A stretch of DNA of 64,000 nt. Source: Aulostomus chinensis (Eukaryota; Chordata; Actinopteri; Syngnathiformes; Aulostomidae). The translations under genes and the position numbers were made by a program. The number at the start of each line of letters is the position of its first letter. The first letter of the stretch is position 1. Below, in pieces: positions 12,066 to 22,556 of the stretch. The stretch spans positions 9,397,099 through 9,461,098 of the forward strand of contig JBBMOA010000004.1 of the NCBI GenBank assembly GCA_037954235.1, written 5' to 3'. A model generated the notes under the pieces. It was not told where the DNA came from. It saw only the letters and a list, made by a program, of their open reading frames with translations, and searched no databases.

Positions 12066-15000
12066 GATTAGGTGTGAAACTGCAATCACACTCAAGTTTA
12101 TACTCAACAGGCATGTAGTCCCTCCTCTAGGGAGCTCAGGTCCAGGCTAGTTAGCTTAGCACAATGACTGGTAGTGGGTGGGAAGTGTTAGCATTAGCGA
12201 GCACAGGTTCAGGATGCTGCTGTGTTGGCACCTTCTCGTCCCTCTGGTGGCCGTGATAGGAATCATAACTTGCTACGTTTCGTAGGTGTATGGAGAGCGA
12301 GTGAGGACACAGTGTGTAACTGTGACCGCGCGTGTGTGTCTGTTTCCAGTTGTTCAAGCAGTTGTCCAGCAGCGACGGCTTGCTGCTCCTGCAGGTGTTT
12401 GGACCCATCACCATGGTTTTGTCGATTCTGGGCATCTGTGCTGCCTCTTTGGACCTGAAACCTCTGCTACTGGTGGTCAGTCTTGCTTCCATTACTTATT
12501 CTCGTTTCCATGGAAACGTCCCCAAACTACTTACAAGGGGACTTGGATTTTGTACCCAACAAACCCCTGAACAGACGCCAAACCCAGTTCCAACCTGTAC
12601 TGACCCTCAAACTGCGAGTCCAGGACTGAGGACAGACCAAAACCCCCACTTTACAAAAATGTCCTGTTAATGTATGTAAGCAAACAAGGTTAGCATGCTA
12701 TGTTAGCTGTGTGTTAGCATGCTATGTTAGCTGTGTGTTAGCAAGCTATGTTGGCAATCTGCGGTAGAAGGATGAGGCATTCACGTAATCCTGCTGAGGT
12801 CACGCATTCACGCCATTTTCTCTCCTCCATGTTGCTGTTTTGCAGTTTGGCAGCTAATAAAGTAAACGAGTTCCTGCTCGTTCGTCCCACCACTCAGCAG
12901 CTTTTCGGCTTTTTCTGTAACTTATTGTTTTCATGTCTGGTTTGGAAAGTATGTGTTTAACCTGCAATGATCTACTTGTTACGAATATTAATTGAAAAGT
13001 TAAGTTGTCATCTGGCAACTGAAAAGGAGTCACCAAGAGTCTTTTTTTAGGTCGTAGTGAGACCCTCACCTGGACCCTTTGACTGCCTGAGGCTGTCGTA
13101 GACATTAAGAACCAATCAAAATGCCGTTTTCCCCAACAAGATAAACACCCACGTTTGGGGGCGGGGCTAATATGTGTTTGTCCTCAGTTTTCAGGTCTAA
13201 TAATGGTGGAGTTTGTGGCGCTGATGGTTGTCGCCTCACCGCTGGTTCAGGTTCAAGCTCAGGTAAAATGTACCTGTAATGTCACTGGCGCCTCATAACT
13301 CAAATAACTCACATGGCTCTCCTTGGAGTGTAACGTTGTGTCTGCTGCCTGCTCAGAAACAGCGGGTAGGACTTAGTAACTAGCTGGTGAACATGATGGA
13401 GCACGTGCCAACTCAGGAGTCAGGTATTTTCTCTTGAGAGGTGGTAGAGAACAAAACAGAGGTGAAAGACACAAGAAAGAAGACTGCCGTGAGGTGGAAA
13501 TAAACAGCTGATTGCTAGCAGGTTCAGCTTAGCATCTTAGAACGTGTCGAGCTCTCTCGTGTCCGTTGTGTCTTAAATGCTGGATCCTACATTTCCCATA
13601 ATGCAAAACATTCAAGAAAAAGACATCGTTTTTAGCCGTCAGAAAACTCTTTAGTTTGAGGTAAACAATCATTGGCTGGGCTTCGTTGTCTGTTCTACCT
13701 TCAGATGGACGGCGCCGTGGACGAGGTGTTCCTCAACGTGACCCCCCTGCACAGAGCCGACCTCTACATCCAGAGGGAACTTAGCAAACTACAAACCTCC
13801 GTAAGACAAACACATAAATACAGTAAAATTAAACAGAATCTCAGTCACCTGACTGCTCTCAAACATTCACAGCTCGCTTTGTATTTGTCATCTTTTCTGA
13901 CGAGCTCGCCGATCCATTTTCTGTAAACAGCAATCGCACAGGCGCCTTCGTGGAACATAGAACATAGATATATATGTGTGTACACACATACACCCACAAC
14001 CTCGTCCCAGTCAACTTGACAAGCTAATACTAATGCTGAGACAGCATCTAGTGGCCATTACAGGAACTGCAGCTGTCAGATGTTCCTCAGGACTCATGTT
14101 GTGGTTTGAGGAGTTCTGACGACTGGGAGAATCAGCTTCCTGTGTCCTGCTTCTGCACGCCGTCCACTCACAACCTACAGCTGAGGTGAGACGCTGGCTG
14201 GCCAATAAGCGCGGTGAATATGCTCACCTTCTTCTTCTGCTTCTTCTTTGATTTTCTTTGAGTGATAACGAACCGTAACGAGGACAGTTGTTGTGACCTG
14301 ATTCAGGTCACAACAACTTCATGCTTTAAAACACTCAGAGCAAATGAGTCACCGTGAGGCTTTGTTGCTCGGGTGTCAGAGGTCGACCCGGCCCTCACCC
14401 AAATGCCACCTCAATCACTGTAAAAAGGGTTTTTTTCCTCTGCTGATGTCACCCGCAGGACATCAAGCACACCTGTGACGTGTCTTTGCTCTTCTCTCTG
14501 TCTTAAAGTGCTCAGTCAGGTAACGCTAGTGCAGACGGACCCTGTGTGGCGGTGGCTCGTGACCTTTCCCATTTGACCTCACAGGTCTCAGATGAAACAT
14601 GGGTTCACTCCAAGGTAACCACACCCACACAGGCCTTCCATCTCTTTCTGTGTTTCTCCTCTCATTAATCATCTTGTGGACATTCGAGTAGCAACATAAT
14701 TTGCATCAATAATGGTGGGCCGTTCATTGTAACATTGACCTTTGACCTCTGCATGTGACAGCCCTGCGGCCCCATCCTGAAGAGCTACTTGAGCTTCCCC
14801 ATCAAACTCAGGATAGGAATCATTTCAGCCTTCGCCACCATCACGGTACGATAACACGCCGACCTCCACGTCTCTGGACTCTTGAAATGCTGAATGTCTA
14901 CCAGAACACGTCTTGGTCATATGAACATGTGACTGACGGGTTCTTGCTCAAAGGCACGCAGTTGCAAGCGAATATGAACGAGTTTCTCCATGAGTCACTG

Positions 15001-15228
15001 GAGGCATTTACATGTTGTCATGACTGACTACAAGTTTCTGAATTAGGAAAAAATATAGAGACATGTGTTATGTGTCTCTGCCTCATTGACCTTTGACCTC
15101 CAAAATTCATCCTCAAGTCCAAGTGGACGTTTGTACCACAGAGAAATTTCCTGGCAACGTCCCTGAGACATTGTACTCATTCTGGTGATGTTTTTAGATC
15201 ACTTTCCAAACAATGTTTCCATTTCCAA

Positions 15229-15308
<80 letters not shown>

Positions 15309-15439
15309 TGTTGCAGATGGCAGCCATTGTTCTGTCCTTGGCTTTGGGTCTTGAGGAATACTGGAGGACGCCACCGGTAGAAACTACAGTTGACGACTAC
15401 AACAGAGTTAAATACCAACCTAAACCCACCCTGACCTGA
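10762..15439 (+). CDS. Divergent tetraspanin gene (B), complete, 10 coding exons
   Basis: Exons: 10762-10821 (ATG), 11909-11974, 12350-12475, 13188-13262, 13705-13800, 14091-14185, 14509-14551, 14585-14614, 14762-14845 and 15317-15439 (TGA), about 265 codons. Four hydrophobic segments lie in exons 1-2, 3, 4 and 9-10. The large loop runs over exons 5-9 and has the tetraspanin cysteines: CCG in exon 6 (DSCCGLRSSDDWENQLPVSC), then F-C, a Cys in exon 7 and Pro-Cys in exon 9. Exons 4, 5 and 9 have 25, 32 and 28 codons, exactly as in gene A. Sequons are NVT (exon 5) and NAS (exon 7). Odd points: TM2 ends LGICAASLDLKPLLLV instead of the usual GCCGAxKE; exon 6 ends in phase 2 and joins a 43-bp exon with a weak donor (GTGGCT); exon 2 has a weak donor (GTGGAG); exon 3 could end at 12472. 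Family assignment is strong; exon 7 and some donors are inferred from frame. Confidence 0.8.
12030..12066. repeat. (TTG)n microsatellite
   Basis: Run of about 12 TTG units in intron 2 of tetraspanin B. Confidence 0.95.
12133..12220 (+). mobile_element. Fragment of the 372-bp element family
   Basis: Intron 2 of tetraspanin B carries GCTCAGGTCCAGGCTAGTTA and then the terminal motif ATGACTGGTAGTGGGTGGGA, followed by GTGTTAGCATTAGC and a diverged GGTTCAGGATGCTG. This is the left end of the element seen at 6368 and 15786. The match fades near 12220 and no right end is seen. Confidence 0.8.
14286..14318. other. 33-bp perfect palindrome
   Basis: Two 16-bp arms, AGTTGTTGTGACCTGA (14286-14301) and its exact reverse complement (14303-14318), flank a single T. 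It lies in intron 6 of tetraspanin B and includes TGACCT and AGGTCA half-sites in everted arrangement with a 5-bp gap. Confidence 0.95.
15231..15307. repeat. (GT)n microsatellite next to a splice acceptor
   Basis: 77 bp of pure GT, ending 9 bp before the last exon of tetraspanin B (acceptor GGTGTTGCAG). It takes the place of the normal polypyrimidine tract. Confidence 0.97.
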
Positions 15440-15470
15440 CCTCTGACCCCACACCTAACAATTAAGCATC

Positions 15471-15476
15471 AATAAA
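15471..15476 (+). terminator. Poly(A) signal of tetraspanin B
   Basis: AATAAA 32 bp after the stop codon, implying a very short 3'UTR if used. Confidence 0.65.
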
Positions 15477-15785
15477 TGTTTTTGATGTTTCAAAGGGTTA
15501 AAAAAATGTCATAAATCAATGTTTTACCAAATTTAATATGCTGTTTTGAGATTCAAGTTAGAGATATATATTTGTGACTTATTATTTAACGTAATTAAAG
15601 AGGAAGTTTAATGTTACAATCCTGTTTTGATCTGGGTCAAACCACAACGACAGGTTTCTAGTAGAAAGGGAAAGTCAAGGCAGAGGGCTGGACTCATGGT
15701 GGATTTTATTCAAAACATTTGTGAGAAAGTCTTTTACTTCAATCATCTTTAGAGCTAGACATGAAAAAGGAGACTCTTCAATCAA

Positions 15786-16157
15786 TAGCTTAGCACAATG
15801 ACTGGTAGTGGGTGGGAAGTGTTAGCGTAGCTCCGTCTCTGCCTGCATTAATATCAGGAGGGTTGTGTGTCACCTTGGTGATGAACACCAGTTTAACATG
15901 AGGAGACGTTGTAGTGGTAGAATCAGACACGTAGCCGGAACTACTTTCCTGACTGGGAGCAGTGATTTGACGCAGCACCTCCAAAGCTCCACTGGAACTT
16001 GGGTCAACAGAACCAAAGGTTTGTTGAGGACTAGAAGAGCGACTGCTGCTACTGATGATGATGAGGAGGAGGATTCCTGCTGGACACACCAGCATCCTGG
16101 ACCTGAGCTAGCTGATGCTAACACTTCCCACCCACCACCAGCCATTGGTTTAAGCTA
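15786..16157 (-). mobile_element. 372-bp MITE-like element, copy 2, inverted
   Basis: Reverse complement of 6368-6739 (x maps to 22525 minus x) with the same 372-bp length. The translated frames of the two copies agree except at one codon, which points to one substitution (CTC versus ATC) in the roughly 300 bp that could be compared. It starts about 350 bp after the end of tetraspanin B. Confidence 0.85.
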
Positions 16158-16680
16158 ACTAGCCTGGACCTGAGCTAGCTGATGCTAACACTTCCCACAC
16201 ACTACCAGCCATTGGGCTAAGCTAACTAGCATCCTGGACCTGAGCTAGCTGATGCTAACACTTCCCAACCACCACCAGTCATTGGGCTAAGATAACTAGC
16301 CTGGACCTGAGCTAACTGATGCTAACACTTCCCACCCACTACCAGCCATTGGGCTAAGCTAACTAGCATCCTGGACCTGAGCTAGCTGATGCTAACACTT
16401 CCCACCCACAACCAGCCATTGGGCAAAGCTAACTAGCCTGGACCTGAGCTAGCTGATGCTAACACTTCCCACCCACTACCAGCCATTGGGCTAAACTAAC
16501 TAGCATCCTGGACCTGAGCTAGCTGATGCTAACACTTCCCACCCACTACCAGCCATTGGGCTAAACTAACTAGCATCCTGGACCTGAGCTAGCTGATGCT
16601 AACACTTCCCACCCACTACCAGCCATTGGGCTAAACTAACTAGCATCCTGGACCTGAGCTAGATGATGCTAACACTTATG
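16158..16680 (-). repeat. 67-73-bp tandem array grown from the element end
   Basis: About eight head-to-tail units of GCTAACACTTCCCACCCACT followed by a GCTAGC-rich stretch, attached to copy 2 as the array at 6042 is attached to copy 1. Most units here carry an extra CATC before CTGGACCTGAGC, so they are slightly longer than those in gene A. Confidence 0.9.
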
Positions 16681-18319
16681 TACTCACAATTCCTTTGTTT
16701 TTGCACTTTATGTGTTGATTATTCACAGGGTTAGTAGAGGCTGGTTCTATTGGATCTTTCAGTGAACTGACGAGGAACTCAAAATCTGCTTTATTTTGTT
16801 TGCTATTTGGGATTCTGCCTATTCCTGATTTATAGCTTTCAAAATATCCACAATAATATGTGAATATTGTATATTTGTTCATTCTATTTATTTGTTGTGG
16901 ATCAGTAGATTTTTGGACATTTTTTTAACAACTGCAAGAGATGTGTCCAGTTGTCTGTGTCTTCAAATAAAACTACGTATGTTGAGTCTGCGCTAGCTGC
17001 CGTTAGCTACATTGCTAGTAGCTATGTTGTTACGATTACATGCGCTCGGTATTCCACTGTAATAATGTTTTTGCTCTTGTTCCGTAACTGAGAATATTCT
17101 GAGTAAGAGTCACAGCTCAAGAGTATTAATATTCTATTGTTTGCAACCAGACATGCAAATTGCGGCTAGCTAGGCTTGTGATTGAGGGCGGAGCTAAAGT
17201 GAGCTGTCATTCTTTCCGTTATAAGGTCCCTCTGATGTGTGTGTATGGAAGATTGCTATTTCGCTGTTTGCTAACTTTGTCTTTACACTTTATAAATTGC
17301 AGAGACTTTGAATGTATTTTGATGAATCAGGTGAGTTTCATTACATGTTAGCAAAACTACCTGCTAGCACTTAGCTAGTGCGTTCACGCATCTGAGGCTG
17401 CTGCCTGTACTGTTTACATGAACCTAGTCAGATTTGGAATTGTGATTTTTAGTTTAATAGTGGAATCTTCGAGTGTGTAAATGCAGCTGTGAGGGCTCTC
17501 AGCTTGTTTATCCTACACATCTCACAACACGCTCACACACCGATGTCACCTATGCAAAACCCACGGTTCAACAGTGTTCGGTGCTTTTTGTGGTCTTTGG
17601 TAAAAGAATAAATGGCCTTTTAAAAACCTTGAATCTGGCGTGTCCCGCAGACATTCATGGAAGTTAGGAACGATAAACCGAATGTTAAAGTCAGTGCAGT
17701 GATCCAGGAGAGAAACATCCCAGACTTGTTTTGACTCACTGTATTTCCTCTCTCGGCCACACGATAGCGGTCACGGCTCAAACCAGGAAACAGGAAGCAG
17801 ATCTGTACATTGTGTTCACCAGATTCCTCACTGACAGACGAGCTGCAGACCAGATGACACACACTGAAGGGGTCGACCCAAAGCTCCTGTACGAGTGGAC
17901 CAGCGGTGAATGTAAACATGATGGATCCACACCAGCCTCCAATGGTCTGAGGAGAACCTGGTCTCTTTGAGGACGGGACCCAGCACCCAGATACGGAGGC
18001 CCAGAAGTGCAAAACAACAAAATCACAATAAGATTCAGAAAACTTCATTTATCCCCAAGGGAGCACAGAGCGGTGCAGTTGGTTACACAACGACAACACA
18101 ACGACAACACAACGACATACATGAGGTCAGGAAGTCCTGACAGTTGCAGGAATTGTGTGTTTGCATGGCGTCAGCAGCTTCACGAGGAAGAAAGAAACAC
18201 CAGGATGTGGGTGCCCTCAGTGGGGGGGGGGGGGGGTGGAGGGCGTGTGCTTCACTTAGTGTCCACTTTACTTTTTGTGTCAAGTTCCCAATGTTCACGT
18301 CTCAGTTTTAGGTGTGAGT
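16681..18319. other. Intergenic, no gene recognised
   Basis: AT-rich around 16.7-17.1 kb. There is one splice-like pair (TTGCAG at 17296-17301 and CAG/GTGAGT near 17330), but the enclosed segment has stops in two frames and no family resemblance. The part from about 18030, beginning AGATTCAGAAAACTTCATTT, resembles a repeat tail also present at 32300. Confidence 0.5.
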
Positions 18320-18574
18320 CTTGATCGATGAAATGGAAAATGAACTTTTTCATAGCCTTTCTATCTTCGCAGCGCTCAAGGTGCTTAATTGTGTCGTCTC
18401 TCACACACACACACACACCGATGGTGGAGCTGCCCTGCAAGGTGCCAACCTGCTCACCAGGAGCAGTTAGGGGTTCAGTATCTTGCTCAGGACAAGGTCA
18501 CCGGGGGAAGTGGGGATTGAACTAGCGACCCTCGGGTCGCTAGACGACCACGCTCCCTCTGAGCCATGCCTCCC
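18320..18574 (-). mobile_element. tRNA-derived SINE with LINE-like tail
   Basis: Read on the minus strand from 18574, it starts with a tRNA-like head: GGCTCAGAGGG (box A-like), then GGTCGCTAGTTCAATCC (box B-like, near the GGTTCRANNCC consensus). The body continues through GATACTGAACCCCTAACTGC. The tail, near GCACCTTGAGCGCTGCGAAG, matches the 'AAGCGCTTTGAGT' type end of common fish SINEs that share an L2 3' end. A short (GT)n lies inside. Family name not assigned. Confidence 0.75.
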
Positions 18575-19735
18575 AGTAGCAGTTTATATACCACCTTCAA
18601 ATAATTCAATTTCTCTTCCTGTAAAAATCACATGACCTTTGGCTCATCCTGCACTAAGGGGGCGTGTACTACATTTGTGTCCAATGAAAATGCTGTCTTA
18701 GAGTATGATGCCCCTCCCCCATCTATCACATGGTTTCCCGAATGGCCGGTCCAACCGGAGCATTTTTTTTTTTTTTGTAACCCTAAAGCCGCGTTTATGT
18801 CCTCCTGCCCTCGCGGCCGCAGCACATACAGACAGGTACACGATAATCCACGAGCGCTTCACCCCCTCAGGACGCGATGTGCTGGCCAGGACTCGTCTCC
18901 ATGCCAACGATACACAGACAGCCTGTTACTGGGTCGGTCAGAGTTTTTGGAGCGGTTTGTTCAATGAAAGGGACGCTTGCTTTGATTTCAGGGGTCTTGT
19001 TTGGTTTAATTCAACTTTTTCTTTTAATTTATGACAAAATGGAAACGACATTTTATTTTATTTTGTACTTTTGTTGTTGTTTTGAATGAAAAGGACATTT
19101 TGTTTGAATGTTAGGTTTTTATCACGTGGCCTGACGACCTGGCAGGCCAGAGCCTTCAGGGGGCCCTCGGCAGAGTTTGGTTTTGCCCCCCATCACCAGG
19201 TGGAGTAAACTGTGCTGGACGAATGTTGACACAAACGTCACGCTATAATGTGACATCATCAAGTATAAATGCAGAACTATGAGCTATTGTCATTCATTCA
19301 TTAAATTATGTTGTCACCTCTTTAAGTTTTTAATGTTTCACAAAAAAAAAAAAAAAAGCAAAAAGACACCCGACACTCGATTGGGAGACTCGAATCGAGC
19401 CGCTGAGTTCGCTTGTGCCTCGGCCGGCCCTGCATGCGATGGGTTTCGATGGAGCTATGCTAACACTTGCTACCAGTCCTTGTGCTAAGCTAGCAAAGCT
19501 AACTGGCATGTCTTCTGTCTGTCTCTGGGCGGATGGCGTCATCTGCACCGCTCTCAGAATGCCGACTCATGTCTTCACACTCGACAGCTCGTCGTGATGT
19601 GTTTACATCACGCCTGTCTTGAGAAGTGATTTGATTGGCAGTCCTGTGTGATCATTTTGTCCAATCAGAATCCTCCACTCATTCACAAACCTGCAGTGTC
19701 CACCTCTGACCTCTGAACATTGTGTTCGCCTTCAG
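18575..19735. other. Intergenic, with a short 372-bp-family fragment
   Basis: No gene. It contains poly-T near 18765, poly-A at 19341-19355, and at about 19451-19495 a fragment ending TACCAGTCCTTGTGCTAAGC, related to the right end of the 372-bp element. Confidence 0.5.
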
Positions 19736-19737
19736 TG

Positions 19738-20881
19738 TTTCCTGCGCTGGACTGTCCGCGTTCGCCAGCTGACGCTAACCCTGTTGCCGGTGGTCAAGCA
19801 GGATGTTGGCGTTGTAAGTCTTTCAAGTCTGCTCTGAGGATGGAAACGACTCCCCAAACTCTGGCTAATTAATGGCTAATCACTTTCTATTTCAGAGCAA
19901 CAGCACCCTCTCTGCGCGCTCACCTGCTGGGCTTCTCTCAGCGATGCTGACACTTTCTGTTCTCCGTCATTCGTCCCGTCTCCTCCCAGACAGACTGTCC
20001 CGCGCTGAGCAGCCCTGCTGCTGTCTCTGAAACCTCATGTAGGAGGTTCATCCTCACCAAGGTGCCGGCACCTTACGCTGCCACCGCCGCCGCCGCCGCC
20101 GCCGCCGCTGCCACCTCATGCCAGCCTCATGCCAGCCTCATCTGCCTGTCAGAGGTATCTGAATATGTTAGAAAATGGTTTTGTCCTTCCAGCTTCCTTT
20201 CACGTGAACACGCTCACAAACAGGTGGGAAACGCTGGGTTGAGTTCGCCAGTTCAGAACCTCAAACTGTGGTACCGCGAGTGTTGTTCCTGGCCCTGGTC
20301 ACGTGTGGTTCACGCTGCCTTTGCCTCCGTGAAAAATGAAGCGTCATCTCTGTCCACTGGGACTCAAGGATGAGCTGGGACAATGCTGGTGGTCAAAGGT
20401 CAAGGCCACTGGGACTGGAACACACATCGCAGTATTTCTAGTTTTACTGTGTATTTTAATTTGACTACTTCTGATGTTGGGAAGTAACACGCCATGTTAC
20501 ACGCCATGTTACACGCCATGTCTTGCCAGCACAAAGAGAAGGAAGGACATAAAATATCTATAATCCAGCTCAAGTCAGGACAGAGAGCTGCAACATGTCG
20601 TCAAACCAGAGGGGAGATAGAGCGCAGTGGAAGCCTGCCAGGGTAAATGTTCTCATCTGTCACAGCCAAATCCCCCCCCATGGCGACGCCCACCACCAGG
20701 TGTTGGCATGTTGGAGAACCTGCTGAACTCTGTGTTCCTTTTTACAGAAACATGTTATCACATCCCGGAATGTGTGATATTTCTAAAGCCTGTATTCCTG
20801 CGTGTACATGAATCCTCTCGCTAACGGAAATACTTCATTGTGCGATTGATACCTGCCACAAGAGAACCCTTCGAGCACATT

Positions 20882-20949
<68 letters not shown>

Positions 20950-22556
20950 GCACACACGCACACACACCAAGTTTAGTGAAATTCAGCTTCCAAGTTTTAC
21001 ACAATCAACAGCTGCTGCTCTTCCTGGTCCAGTGTGGTTGAAATACTGTATGTACAATCAGGTAGTAAAAGTACTACGGTGAGCTCACAGACACAATAGA
21101 AATTCAACCCGTGGGGGGGTGAGGTCATTTAAAGCGGTGTGCTATTTCTCCACCCCATGACACCATTATCAAGTCAGCCAAAATGGCTGCAGGCAAGAAC
21201 AACAGCGACTCAGTGACCTCAACTCCTCCATGAAGTTCACTTTCATTTTGAGTTGGACAAAAACAAAACACTGGTTCATCAACTTAGTTTAGGAAGCAAG
21301 ACGTCTGTGAAACGAAACCAAAACCCAACTAAACAAGTTGACAAATAGTGTGGTAGAACTACATCCTGTGACGCGCTGCAGGTTCCCTCCACCACTCAGC
21401 CAATCATCAACGCAGAGTTCACACCTGCCATTGTTCCCTCTATTTGGCTGCGCCTCTACAACGGGAATCTGCAAGTAGAGGACTCTTAATACTACTACTA
21501 CTACTAGCAGTACTGCTACTACTCATGTTTACATATATTTTAAGTGTTCTCAGGTGAATGAAGGTGTTCAAGCCTTTGATCTGTGTTAGTTTCTTCTACT
21601 CAAAGCCTACAAATGAATGCTGATCGTTGCTGTAGCTGAGGCACACCTGGTTAGCTGCTGCTGCTAGCACAGCTGCTCATCTCTGACATCATCTCATGTT
21701 TCACCACGACAGAGACATTCCAGCCGGCAGCAGGCCTCATCTTGATCCTCCCACCTTGGCCTGTTCTCAGCCGTGGACCCTCAGTGACGACTGTCCCCTG
21801 GCGGCCAGCGAGGGATGAGGCCAACTAGCTGTCCCAGGCTAGCACGGTGAGTGGCGTGCTAGCTGTTGCCAGCGTCTGTCAACAACAACTCCATGATGCC
21901 AAAACATCTTGAAAATCACCGCCAGCTCACACATCCCTGCAGAGGTACTGTCATTTGTGTTGAGAAGAAGAAAACCTGATGGAGCTAGCACTCCTCGCTA
22001 ACAGACTGCTAATGTTAGCAGGCCATGAAGCACACATGTTGAAATGTAACAGTAACCAGGCAAGGTTTGGTCTCCCTGGCTGATTTCCAGCTGTGGTAAA
22101 AGGTTAAAGGTCACTGTCACTTTCCAGGAACACGATAGTAGGAAGAAGGAAGGAACTCAAATACAGCGCAAACATCCACTGGGACTCGAGGATGAACTGA
22201 GAAACGTAACCGCCATTCATCAATTTCAGCTTTGAGTGACAGATGTTGGCGTAACGTTCCTCCTCACTTTCATCTCCTCCTCCTTCCTGCTGAGCTGGTG
22301 TGGGGGTGTGTCCTCAGCGAGTGGGCGGGTTCCTGTGTGGACCCAACGACGAAGAACGACGCACCGCTAAGTACTTCGATTCCTCAAAGGCGTTTTAAAA
22401 AGAACCTGTAGAACTCAACACGATGAGTGAGTCCTGTGTGTGTGTGTGTGTGTGTGTTTGTGTGTGTTTGTGTGTGTGTGTGTGTGTGTTGTGACTTCCT
22501 GTATGACTGTTTACTGTATAAATATGAGTGCTTGCTGACACAATATTTTTGTGGAA
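19738..22556. other. Intergenic with isolated exon-like segments and microsatellites
   Basis: Segments bounded by AG and GT lie at 19738-19815 and about 19990-20061 and are open in one frame, but the peptides resemble no family I know. A GCC/GCT trinucleotide run is at 20078-20116, (CA)n at 20884-20945, a short (TAC)n near 21490, and an interrupted (GT)n at 22436-22490. Confidence 0.4.

Noticed and set aside
14509..14523. Phase-0 reading of exon 7 of tetraspanin B, which meets a stop after four codons
   Set aside because: The upstream CCG exon ends in phase 2, and in that phase the segment is open and supplies the expected cysteine.
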